A stretch of DNA of 64,000 nt, from assembly GCF_018531465.1 (NCBI RefSeq), contig NZ_JAHDTF010000027.1, positions 1 to 64,000 of the forward strand, written 5' to 3'. The translations under genes and the position numbers were made by a program. The DNA is from Sphaerisporangium fuscum (GTDB lineage Bacteria; Actinomycetota; Actinomycetes; Streptosporangiales; Streptosporangiaceae). The notes below the pieces were generated by a model. The model worked only from the letters and a program-made list of their open reading frames with translations, made no database searches and was not told the origin of the DNA. Positions 16,813 to 24,700 of the stretch are shown here, piece by piece (positions within the stretch are counted from its first letter, which is position 1; each line of letters opens with the position of its first letter).

Positions 16813-16941
16813 ATGAAGAACTCGGCCGCCTCCGCGATTTCCATCCTCCGCTCCGCCGGCACCACCTGGGACTCCCGCTCCCGCACCGCCGGCACCACCT
16901 GGGACTCGTACTCCCGCACCGCCGGCACCACCTGGGACTGA
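16813..16941 (+). CDS. Repeat peptide (42 aa, three AGTTWD units), possible peptide-product precursor
   Basis: A 43-codon frame with ATG behind a purine-rich but weak ribosome binding site (GAGACGAAGAA). After a 13-residue leader-like start (MKNSAASAISILR) come three units of AGTTWD joined by DSRSRT and DSYSRT linkers, ending exactly on the third WD. The DNA repeat unit is 33 bases. The regular aromatic/acidic core at the C-terminus resembles multi-core RiPP precursors. However, no modification enzyme, protease or dedicated exporter adjoins it; the closest transporters are EamA and LysE types. It could also be a spurious frame on a tandem repeat. Confidence 0.4.
   Translation: MKNSAASAISILRSAGTTWDSRSRTAGTTWDSYSRTAGTTWD
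16851..16939. repeat. Tandem repeat, 33-base unit, almost three copies
   Basis: The unit CGCACCGCCGGCACCACCTG plus GGACTCGTACTCC occurs nearly three times, with a few base changes between copies. It encodes the AGTTWD units of the plus-strand peptide. The unit is a multiple of three, so open frames arise on both strands. Confidence 0.85.
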
Positions 16942-17218
16942 GAACTCCCTGTTCAGAGCACCGCGCGACGCACGTCGCCCCTGGCGGCCGCACCAGCCGC
17001 CCGACGGTGAACCGAAAACCCGGAAACCCAATCGAAAAACCGCCGCAAAGAGATTTTCCAGGCGGTATCCCGAGAACGCGACACCGGCGAATCGCCGAAC
17101 CCCCCACGCCACCGGATCACCGAATTCCGTGAATGCATCACCGGAAATCGACCGGCTACGGCGGCCCGCTCTCCCCGCTCCCGGCCATTCGGCGCGGCCG
17201 GATCCCCGCACCGTCCGA
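16942..17218. other. Gene-free region after the repeat peptide
   Basis: No gene seen. Base composition is lower in GC than its surroundings, with A-rich words. A weak hairpin, CCGCC...GGCGG around 17040-17066, might end a transcript. Confidence 0.35.
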
Positions 17219-18160
17219 TCAGCGGGCGTCCACGGCGCTGCGAACCCCCTCGCCGGGATCCTCCACCGCGACACGGCGGGCCGGCCGAGGACGAAACCCC
17301 AGCAGCAGGCCCGCGATCACCAGCGCGGCCCCCAGCAGCTCCGGCAGACCCGGGTGACCGGTGCCCAGCACCATGGAGGCCACGATCGTGCCGAGCGGCA
17401 GGAAGCCGGAGAACAGGCCCGCGCGGTCGGCGCCGAGTCGGGGCAGCGCGTCGTACCAGCAGAAGAACGCCAACGCCGTCACCACCACGGCCAGGTAGCC
17501 GAGCACGGCCGCCTCGGACGGCGTGGGCACGCGCAGCAGCCGGGTGCCGTCCTCGGCGAGCCCCGCGATCAGGAAGAGCGGCACCGCCGCGGCGGCCGAG
17601 TACGCCGCCACCCGGACCGCGCCGAACCGCGGCAGCAACGGGATGGCGAGGAGCGAGAATCCGACCTCACCGGCGAGCGCGCCGAACGCCAGCAGCACCC
17701 CGGCGAGCGTCGCGCCGCCGAGGCCGATCGTGACGGCCGCCCCCGTGGCCACCACGACGGCCGCGACCACGACGTACGACGTCGGGCGCCTGCCCTCCAT
17801 CAGCGGCGTGACCACCGCCAGGACGACGGGGACCGTCGCCACGATCGTGCCGACCGTCGCCGGGTCGGCGTGCCGGGTCGCCTCCACGACGAACGCGTTG
17901 AACGCCACCAGCCCGACCACGGCCAGCAGCACGACGAGCACCAGCTCGCGGCGGGTCGGCCGCAGCGCCGGCAGCCCTCTCACGCGGAGGACGGCGAACA
18001 GCACGGCGGCGGCGATCGCGTACCGAATGGCCTGCCCGCCGTACAAGGGGTAGGCGTGCAGGGCCGGAGAGACCCCTGTCAGCGTGCCGACCAGGAACAT
18101 CGCGGTCGCCGCACCGATCATCCCGCGCCGCCGGTCGGCCATGTTTCGTATCGCCTTCAC
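17219..18160 (-). CDS. EamA (DMT superfamily) transporter
   Basis: Inner-membrane protein of 313 residues with about ten hydrophobic segments in two EamA halves. Typical features are AIRYAIAAAVLFAVL in the first half and LSLLAIPLL...YLAVVVTALAFFCWYDALPRLGADRAGLFSGFLPLGT in the second. The family exports metabolites such as amino acids or drugs; the substrate here is unknown. GTG at 18160 or ATG at 18142 could be the start, and neither has a strong ribosome binding site. Divergent from the LysE-type gene with 87 bases between, so the two exporters may share control. Confidence 0.85.
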   Translation of the reverse strand: MKAIRNMADRRRGMIGAATAMFLVGTLTGVSPALHAYPLYGGQAIRYAIAAAVLFAVLRVRGLPALRPTRRELVLVVLLAVVGLVAFNAFVVEATRHADPATVGTIVATVPVVLAVVTPLMEGRRPTSYVVVAAVVVATGAAVTIGLGGATLAGVLLAFGALAGEVGFSLLAIPLLPRFGAVRVAAYSAAAAVPLFLIAGLAEDGTRLLRVPTPSEAAVLGYLAVVVTALAFFCWYDALPRLGADRAGLFSGFLPLGTIVASMVLGTGHPGLPELLGAALVIAGLLLGFRPRPARRVAVEDPGEGVRSAVDAR

Positions 18161-18247
18161 GGAAAGCCATCGTGGTCACCGGGCTTGAGCGTCGGAAGTG
18201 CCAATAAGCGACGAAACAGCAGACCAATCCATCGCTAGAGTCGGATC

Positions 18248-18946
18248 ATGACTCGTGAGGCACTGCTCGCCTATCTCGGCATCGTCGCGATGATCACCAT
18301 CACTCCTGGCCCTGACACCGCGCTGGTGGTGCGGAACGCCATGCGCCAAGGGTGGGGCGCGGGGGTGCGGACGGGCCTCGGCAGCGCGGCGGGTCTCCTG
18401 CTGTGGGGGCTCGCGGCGTGCGCGGGCATCGCCGCGCTCCTCGCGGCCTCCATGGTGGCCTTCACCGTGCTCAAACTGGCCGGAGCCGCGTACCTCGGCT
18501 ACATGGGAGTGCGGATGCTGTGGCGCGCCTGGCGCTCGTCGGCCCCGGCCACCGCCGGCCCTCGCCCCGCCGACGCCGCCCCGGCCACCACCAGCGTCTC
18601 CGCGGCCGGTACGAACGCCGCTTCCCCCGGAGCCCACGCCTCGTCCAGGGCGCTCTTTCGGCAGGGGTTGTCCACCAACCTGCTCAATCCCAAGGCCGCG
18701 GCATTCTTCACGGCGCTGCTGCCGCAGTTCGTCACCGCCCACGACGGCACCGCCACGCTGTTGATCATCGGCCTGACGCTCATCGCGGCCGCCTCCAATC
18801 TGACCGGCCAGTTCGTCTTCGCGATCACGGCCGACCGCACGGCCCGCCTGGTGGACCACCGCCACTTCGAGCGGGTCATGGACACCCTGGTCGGCTCGGT
18901 CCTCATCGCCCTCGGCCTCAAACTCGCCACCGGCGACCGCCCTTGA
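18248..18946 (+). CDS. LysE-family translocator
   Basis: Membrane exporter of amino acids or related metabolites, 232 residues. It shows the LysE/RhtB start: a first membrane segment followed by ITPGPDTALVVRNAMRQGWGAGVRTGLG. Next come a hydrophobic hairpin and a variable Ala/Pro-rich loop (about 95-130), then FRQGLSTNLLNPKAAAFFTALLPQFV, another family hallmark. The last segments are normal. The central loop is longer than usual. Divergent from the EamA gene. Substrate not determined. Confidence 0.9.
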   Translation: MTREALLAYLGIVAMITITPGPDTALVVRNAMRQGWGAGVRTGLGSAAGLLLWGLAACAGIAALLAASMVAFTVLKLAGAAYLGYMGVRMLWRAWRSSAPATAGPRPADAAPATTSVSAAGTNAASPGAHASSRALFRQGLSTNLLNPKAAAFFTALLPQFVTAHDGTATLLIIGLTLIAAASNLTGQFVFAITADRTARLVDHRHFERVMDTLVGSVLIALGLKLATGDRP

Positions 18947-19071
18947 GCGTCCCGCTGCGGCGGACAGCGTTCGAGGCGCCGTACTTCAGAGCATCATGAC
19001 GGACCGGAACGGGACGATCTGTCAAGAATCACGCTCTAGGTTGTAAAGAGCGACCCGACAAGCGATCATGG

Positions 19072-19392
19072 ATGCCCGTGAACAAAAAGATCCTTTCCGG
19101 TGTCGCCGGCATCGTTCTCGGAACCGCCGCCCTCGTCGGTGGCACCGCCTCCCCCGCCGCCGCGGTCAGCGGCTGCTCCAAGACCGCGAGCACCGACCAC
19201 TCCGTGAGCGTCAAGTGCACCAGCGGGCTCGAGACCTACTTCCGGGTCTACGGCTACTTCTGCTCCACCTCGTCCTGCTCCTACGTGCCGGGCAGCCTGG
19301 TCTCCGTGGGCGGCACGAGCAAGGCCACCAGCGGCGCCTACTACAGCGGCAAGTGGTACGTGAAGGGCTGCTACGTGACCGACGGCTGCTGA
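19072..19392 (+). CDS. Small secreted protein with six cysteines
   Basis: 106 residues: signal peptide 1-31 (VNKKILSG, a hydrophobic core, cleavage after SPAAA) and a mature part of about 75 residues. The mature part has six Cys, the last being the final residue, plus many Tyr, Ser and Gly. Six Cys suggest three disulfides and a stable extracellular mini-protein such as an inhibitor, a matrix component or an antimicrobial. No family recognised. A GTG two codons later could be the start. Followed by hairpins at 19425 and 19568. Confidence 0.65.
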   Translation: MPVNKKILSGVAGIVLGTAALVGGTASPAAAVSGCSKTASTDHSVSVKCTSGLETYFRVYGYFCSTSSCSYVPGSLVSVGGTSKATSGAYYSGKWYVKGCYVTDGC

Positions 19393-19424
19393 GCCGCCCG
19401 GGCCGGCCTGGACCTCGAGGAGCG

Positions 19425-19443
19425 GCGTGGCCTCCGGCCACGC
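19425..19443 (+). terminator. Hairpin after the six-Cys secreted protein
   Basis: GCGTGGCC-TCC-GGCCACGC, an eight-base perfect stem 32 bases past the stop codon. No T-run. Confidence 0.55.
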
Positions 19444-19567
19444 TGCCGATCTGGTTCTGCACCGCGCTCCGCACGGCGGGGTGTCTATGCCACAGCACGG
19501 CACCGAACCCCGGCACCACCGGCGTCCACGGAGCCGGTACCGGCCTGACGAGCGCGACCTGAGAGGA

Positions 19568-19595
19568 ATCGGGGCAGCGGGAACGCTGCCCCGAT
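19568..19595. terminator. Strong bidirectional hairpin between convergent genes
   Basis: ATCGGGGCAGCG-GGAA-CGCTGCCCCGAT is a perfect 12-base stem with a GGAA tetraloop. It lies between the plus-strand secreted protein and the 3' end of the minus-strand MFS exporter, and it could terminate both. The remainder of 19393-19691 holds no gene. Confidence 0.7.
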
Positions 19596-19691
19596 CGCAC
19601 GACGCGCCGATCTCGTATCGGCCCCGTCTCACCGACCGCCGGACGGCACCAACGATGGCGCCGGTCACGGCACCCGCGTCTCACCGCCGGT

Positions 19692-21275
19692 TCACCGCCT
19701 GGTGGCCTCCGCGCGCGGCACGTTCGCCTCGTGGCGTCCGTGCGTGGGCGCCTGGGGTTGCCGGTCCACCTCGACGGCGGGCGCCGAGACCGGCACGCCG
19801 CGCAGGACGACGAGGACGCCGAGGGCGGCGAGCGCCAGGACCACGGCCGCGGACAGGCCGGTGACGTTCAGTCCGTGGGTGAAGGCCGTCCGGGCCGCCT
19901 CCAGCAGCGCCTGGCCGGCCCGGCCGGGCACGGCGGCCGCGCTGCCCAAGGTGTCGCGGGCGGCACGCAGGGCCTCCGCGGGAACGCCGGTCACCCGGAC
20001 GCCGGCCATCCGGTGGTGGTAGACGGCGGTGCCGATCGAGCCCAGAATCGCGAAGCCCAGCGCGCCGCCCAGCTCGCTGCCGGTCTCGGCCATGGCTGAG
20101 GCGGCGCCGGCCTGCTCGGGTGGCGCGGCGGCCAGGATCAGGTCGGCCGTGAGCGTGGTCGCCACCATCATGCCCGCCGCCAGCAGCCCGGCCCCGGTGA
20201 GGATGACCGCCAGCGGCTGGTGCACCTCGACCCGGGTGGTCACCGCCAGCCCGCAGGCCGAGACCAGCAGGCCGGCGGCGATGACGTTGCCGGGCCGGAT
20301 CCTCTTGGCCACGATCCCGGTGACCGTCATCGCCGCGATGATGAACGGCATGACCACCAGCGACCACAGCGACGCGGCCAGCGGGCTCATGCCGCGTACG
20401 ACCTGCAGGTACTGCATGGTGTAGAGGTTGAAGCCGAGCAGCGCGAAGTTGGTGACCAGGTTGACGCTCACCGCCCCGCTGTACGTGCGGCGCCGGAACA
20501 GCCGCAGGTCGATCAGCGGGTGCGCGATGGTCCGCTGCCGGTGCCAGAACACGGCCCCGACCAGCAGCCCGGCCACGATCGCGATCGCCGGGCCGGCCGC
20601 CCAGCCGTCCACGGCCAGCTCCTTGATGCCGTAGACGACCGGCAGCACCGCACCCAACGACAGCAGCGAGCCGAGCAGGTCGAACCGCCCGGCGGCGGGG
20701 TCACGGAACTCCGGCAGCAGGATCGGCCCGAGGACCAGCAGCAGCGCCATCGCGGGCAGGTTGATCAGGAACGCCGAGCCCCACCAGAAGTGTTCCAGCA
20801 GCAGGCCACCGACGATCGGGCCGACGGTGACGCCGCCGGTCATCGCACCGGTCCACACCGCGATCGCCGTCTTGCGCTGCGCCGGGTCGTGGAACATGTT
20901 GCGGATCAGCGCCAGGGTCGAGGGCATCAACGTCGCACCGGCCAGCCCGAGCACCGCCCGGGCCCCGATCAGCATCCCGGGACTCGTGGAGTACGCCGCG
21001 AGCACCGATGCCGCGCTGAAGGCGACGGCACCGCTCAGCAGCAGCTTGCGCCGGCCGATCCGATCACCCAGCGCCCCCATGGTGATGAGCATGCCGGCCA
21101 GCACGAAGCCGTACATGTCCATGATCCACAGCAGCTGGGTGCCGGATGGTTCGAGGTGCGCGCTGATGAACGGCATCGCGAACGACAACACGCTCACGTC
21201 CATCGACACGAGCAGGCACGGGAACGCGAGTACCGCGAGACCGATCCATTCTCTTGTACCTGCCTTGGCGTACAC
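19692..21275 (-). CDS. DHA2-family MFS multidrug exporter
   Basis: Fourteen-segment drug:proton antiporter of 527 residues (EmrB/QacA class), inner membrane. Visible are the WIGLAVLAFPCLLVSMDVSVLSFAMP start with the D1-type Asp, motif A GDRIGRRK after the second segment, and the motif C-like GGVTVGPIVGGLLL in segment five. A long hydrophilic C-terminal tail is also present. GTG at 21275 is preceded by AAGGAG four bases away, which settles the start. The upstream gap to 21760 contains no regulator gene. Substrates unknown. Confidence 0.92.
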   Translation of the reverse strand: MYAKAGTREWIGLAVLAFPCLLVSMDVSVLSFAMPFISAHLEPSGTQLLWIMDMYGFVLAGMLITMGALGDRIGRRKLLLSGAVAFSAASVLAAYSTSPGMLIGARAVLGLAGATLMPSTLALIRNMFHDPAQRKTAIAVWTGAMTGGVTVGPIVGGLLLEHFWWGSAFLINLPAMALLLVLGPILLPEFRDPAAGRFDLLGSLLSLGAVLPVVYGIKELAVDGWAAGPAIAIVAGLLVGAVFWHRQRTIAHPLIDLRLFRRRTYSGAVSVNLVTNFALLGFNLYTMQYLQVVRGMSPLAASLWSLVVMPFIIAAMTVTGIVAKRIRPGNVIAAGLLVSACGLAVTTRVEVHQPLAVILTGAGLLAAGMMVATTLTADLILAAAPPEQAGAASAMAETGSELGGALGFAILGSIGTAVYHHRMAGVRVTGVPAEALRAARDTLGSAAAVPGRAGQALLEAARTAFTHGLNVTGLSAAVVLALAALGVLVVLRGVPVSAPAVEVDRQPQAPTHGRHEANVPRAEATRR

Positions 21276-21703
21276 GTCGCTCCTTGGAGTTTCGACAGCC
21301 GGATCCCGGTCCCGGGAGTGTCTCGATGCGGAATCTCGCGGCCGTATTCCAGCCTGCCGTCCGGCCAGGCCGGCCGGATTTGGCTTTCACTTTTGCGGGC
21401 GCGACCAGTGGCGATCAACGACAGGTTCGGCAGTACAGCGTTTAGCCGAAACTTAACGAATCCCGATAGGCCCGGGCTGGACGGAATCCTTGGCCGGGAG
21501 GGCGCACCAGACGACCCCGCCGCCGCTCACCGCCGGCGGTGCCCCCGGCTCGCCGCCAGGGCGTTCACCGGATGCGATCCGCGCCCGCCACCCGGCGTCC
21601 TTCAGTGTCGGAGGTACGCCGCACCTCGAGGACGACGAGCCGGGAATCCGATGGACGCCGGCGGACATGTGAGCGGCGGTGTCCGGTCGCGTTTCCATCG
21701 CGA
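21276..21703. other. Gene-free region between the MFS exporter and the RHS protein gene
   Basis: Both flanking genes lie on the minus strand. Short frames here (about 60-80 codons) lack ribosome binding sites and recognisable domains, so no immunity-type gene for the RHS protein can be supported. The AT-rich part around 21430-21470 may hold the exporter promoter. Confidence 0.45.
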
Positions 21704-21745
21704 CGCTGATGCCGCACTCCCATCACCGGGAGTGCGGCATCAGTG
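21704..21745 (-). terminator. Terminator of the RHS gene
   Basis: CTGATGCCGCACTCCC pairs perfectly over 16 bases with GGGAGTGCGGCATCAG around a six-base loop, and two more base pairs extend the stem. It lies 15 bases after the stop codon on the minus strand. Confidence 0.85.
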
Positions 21746-21759
21746 ATTCAGAGAGAGGC

Positions 21760-24700
21760 TTACGGGAACTTCGTGCTATACGGGCCCGCGCCACTCACCC
21801 AGGCGGTATAAGTGGTGGTCACCTTACGGCCCGTTACCTGCCAGCCCGAGTCGTCCACGGTTCGACCTATGAACATGCTGCCTGATCTGTATTCTTTTAT
21901 GTAGACCGATTTGTGGTAGCTGGTGACGATGGTCTCTGTCCGTCTTCTGGTCTGGGGTATCGTCTCGCGTACGTGACGCCCACAGGGGCCCAGCGCGGTT
22001 TTCTGGCAGGTCCAGACGTAGATCGTTCTGTGTTCCTGATAATGGTTCACCTGGGTGTAGGTGCGGTAATAGTGGTGCGTTTCGATGAAGACCTCGAGCT
22101 TGTCGCCACATACCACGTCGAAACGAGTGCATATGAACGTGACTATGGTGCCGTAGGCCTGCTCGTATACGGTGTCGCGCTCATGCTTGATGTCGGACCA
22201 CTCACCGCGACCGCCGAGGTAGTCGTCTTCTCCTGTGAGGTCGGTCTTGTTGAGCGGATCACCGCTGCAGTACTCGTAGGCGTTCGCGCTGCCGCCGTCC
22301 ACCGGATCGAGTTGCAGGAAGCGCCCAGTGACGGGGTTGTACAGGCGGCGGCCCATGAGCACGAGCCCGCCGAGAGCCCCACTGTCGCGCTGGTAGCCGC
22401 CCAGCCACCCGTATCGGGTGGGTCCACCGGCGGAAGCACGCGGTGCGCCGTACTCGGTGTACTCGGTGTAGCCGTCGATTCCGTTGCCTGTGGGGGCAGC
22501 GGTCGCGGTGAGGTCTCCGTGCAGGTCGGTCAGTTGCAAGGTCACGCTGCCGTCGCTGCGCTGGATCGCCGCCAGGCCGGAAAGGCCGAGCAGGTTCCGG
22601 GTCCAGGAACCGTCGGTCTCGGTGACCCAGCCGGGGCTGTCCTCTCCCCCGGTGTAATGGTTGACGGTCGTGCCGGGCTTCGGCCCGCCGGTGGTGACGG
22701 TCCTGGTTATCCGTCCTGCCGCGTCCCGGGTGAAGGTCTTGCTCTCCCCTGCTTGGCTGATCGTCGCGACCTGGTCGTCGGTGTAGTAGGCGACGGTCAC
22801 GTCAGAGCCGCCGGCCGCGTCACCGGCCGGCAGTCGGGTGGTCCGGCCGAGGTTGTCGTAGGCGTAGCCGCTGCCGGTGATGCGGTCGGCCGTGTCATAG
22901 GTGTGGCTCTTCTCGACGGGGGTCCCCGCAGTGCCGCAGCTCGCGGTGGAGGAGTAGTCGCTTCGGGAGAGCCGGTTCGTGTTGAGGCTGAAGGAGTACA
23001 GCCGGGTGGTGCAGGCGCCGCCGTAGGTGTCCTCCACTCTGACCAGGCGGCCGGCGCCGTCGTAACGGTAGTCCTGAGCGCTCCCGCCAGGTCCTTGGCG
23101 TTCGGCGACCCGTCCCTGGATATCGGGAACGGCGGCGTAGGAGAGCCAGGCGGTGCTGTTCTTGACGTATCTCAGGCCGGTCCGGACGCCCGTCGAGTCA
23201 TAGTCACTCGTGGCTGTCAGGCCGCCGGGGTAGACCTGCGTCGCCAGCGCCCCGCCGTCGTCATAGCTGCCGGTGAACACCCCCGCACCGGTGTCGATGC
23301 GAGTGAGCATCCCGCGGCGCTCGGCCCGCCCGGACGCGTCCACTCCGTCGTAGGTGAAGGTGATCAGCCCTTTACCGTCGTGGGTGGTGGCGATCTGACC
23401 GTCGATGTTGTACGTGACGGTGCTGGTGTTACCACTGGCGTCGGTGGCCGAGCTCAACCGTCCGAAGGCGTCATGCCGCTGGACGATGCTCTGTCCGCCA
23501 GAGGTGGTCTGGGTGGGCAGGCCGGTCGCCGCGTCGTAGGTGTAGGTGGCCGATGGAGTGGCCGTCCCGCCCGCGCTTGCCGGGCTGACCTGCGTCTCGG
23601 TGCTCGTGGCACGCCCCGCGACGTCATGGCCGAACGTCACCGTGCGGGTGACATCGCCGGAGGTGTCGGTACGGACGGCGGTGTCGCCGTAATAGCTGTA
23701 CGTGGAGGAGTGCACCGGTAGTGGAGTGCCCGCCGGCTGAGCGGCCGGCCCGAATCGGCAGGACCAGCCTGCCCATTGCGGTTTGTTCCCGCACTCGGGC
23801 GCCGTGGGGTGCGCACCGGCGGTGTAGTAGAGGGTGACGGTCGTGCCGGCGTCCGCGCCTGCGGAGCTGGGCATTCTGCGTTCGAACTCCCGTCCGGCCG
23901 CGTCGTACCGCAGGCGTTGCACGATGTCGGCACCACCCGGTACGACAGTCGTCACGGAGGTGACCTTGTGCAGGTTCCAGCCTGAGGCGTCGCCCGAGCC
24001 GATCGGGTCATACCCCGTCTTGGTCACCTGGCTGTCCTCGGCCGTCGGCGTGGCGGTCCCATCGAGTACCACCGGTCCCGAGGTGCTGGTGGTGACCAGG
24101 CGGTAGTTGATCGCCTGGGACGGCTTGCCCTCGTCGTAGACGTTGATCTTCTTCGCCCGCGCCGACACATAACGACCGTCGGCCAGGGTGACCAGCCTGG
24201 CCGGTCCGAGCTCGGTGCTGAGGTCACCGTCACTGGTGTAGGTCGACACGCTGGCGAGAAGATCGGCGCGAGCGGCCGAGTCGGATCGTCCGACAACGTA
24301 GGGATCGGTGTCCTCGGTCGGTGCCAGAGCCTGCGCCCGATTGCCGGGGCCCAGCTCCCATACGACGCGCCCCTTGTCGTCGTAGCGTGTCGCGCCGATC
24401 TGCCAGGCACCCGCACCGTACCGGGCGGCGTCGACCGACCGGCCGTCCGCGTCGGTGTAGATGAGTGAGGCGTACTCCCAGTCGGACGTGCCGGGACGAT
24501 AGCTTCCGCCTTCCTGGCGCGGCGGCACGTGCGAGGCGGGGAAGATCGCGGTGCCCGTCACCGGCAGGTCCGTGGCTTGACCCCAGCGGCTGGTCTGGGC
24601 CGCCGTCAGGTCCACCGGTGCCCCTGCTCCGCCGATGGGCACGTCGTAGGCGACCGCCATGGTGGGGTCGGTATCGCCGCCTTCCCGCTGCACGTCGACC

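Noticed and set aside
16740..16931. Minus-strand 63-codon frame with QVVPA repeats opposite the AGTTWD peptide
   Set aside because: It arises because the DNA repeat unit is 33 bases, so all frames through it stay open. Its start lies inside the repeat without a ribosome binding site. The plus frame has a leader-like start and ends with the repeat.
16851..16939. Short tandem repeats as a CRISPR array
   Set aside because: Units are contiguous, without unique spacers, and no cas genes are present.
16561..17274. Minus-strand 237-codon frame with collagen-like VPGGAGGAG runs
   Set aside because: The collagen-like part is only the repeat read in another frame; no signal, domain or ribosome binding site.
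21453..21698. Possible immunity gene downstream of the RHS tip
   Set aside because: The 81-codon minus frame has no ribosome binding site, is rich in Pro/Gly/Ser and lies beyond a strong terminator.
21913..23721. Plus-strand 602-codon frame inside the RHS gene
   Set aside because: Antisense of RHS repeats, no ribosome binding site or domain.
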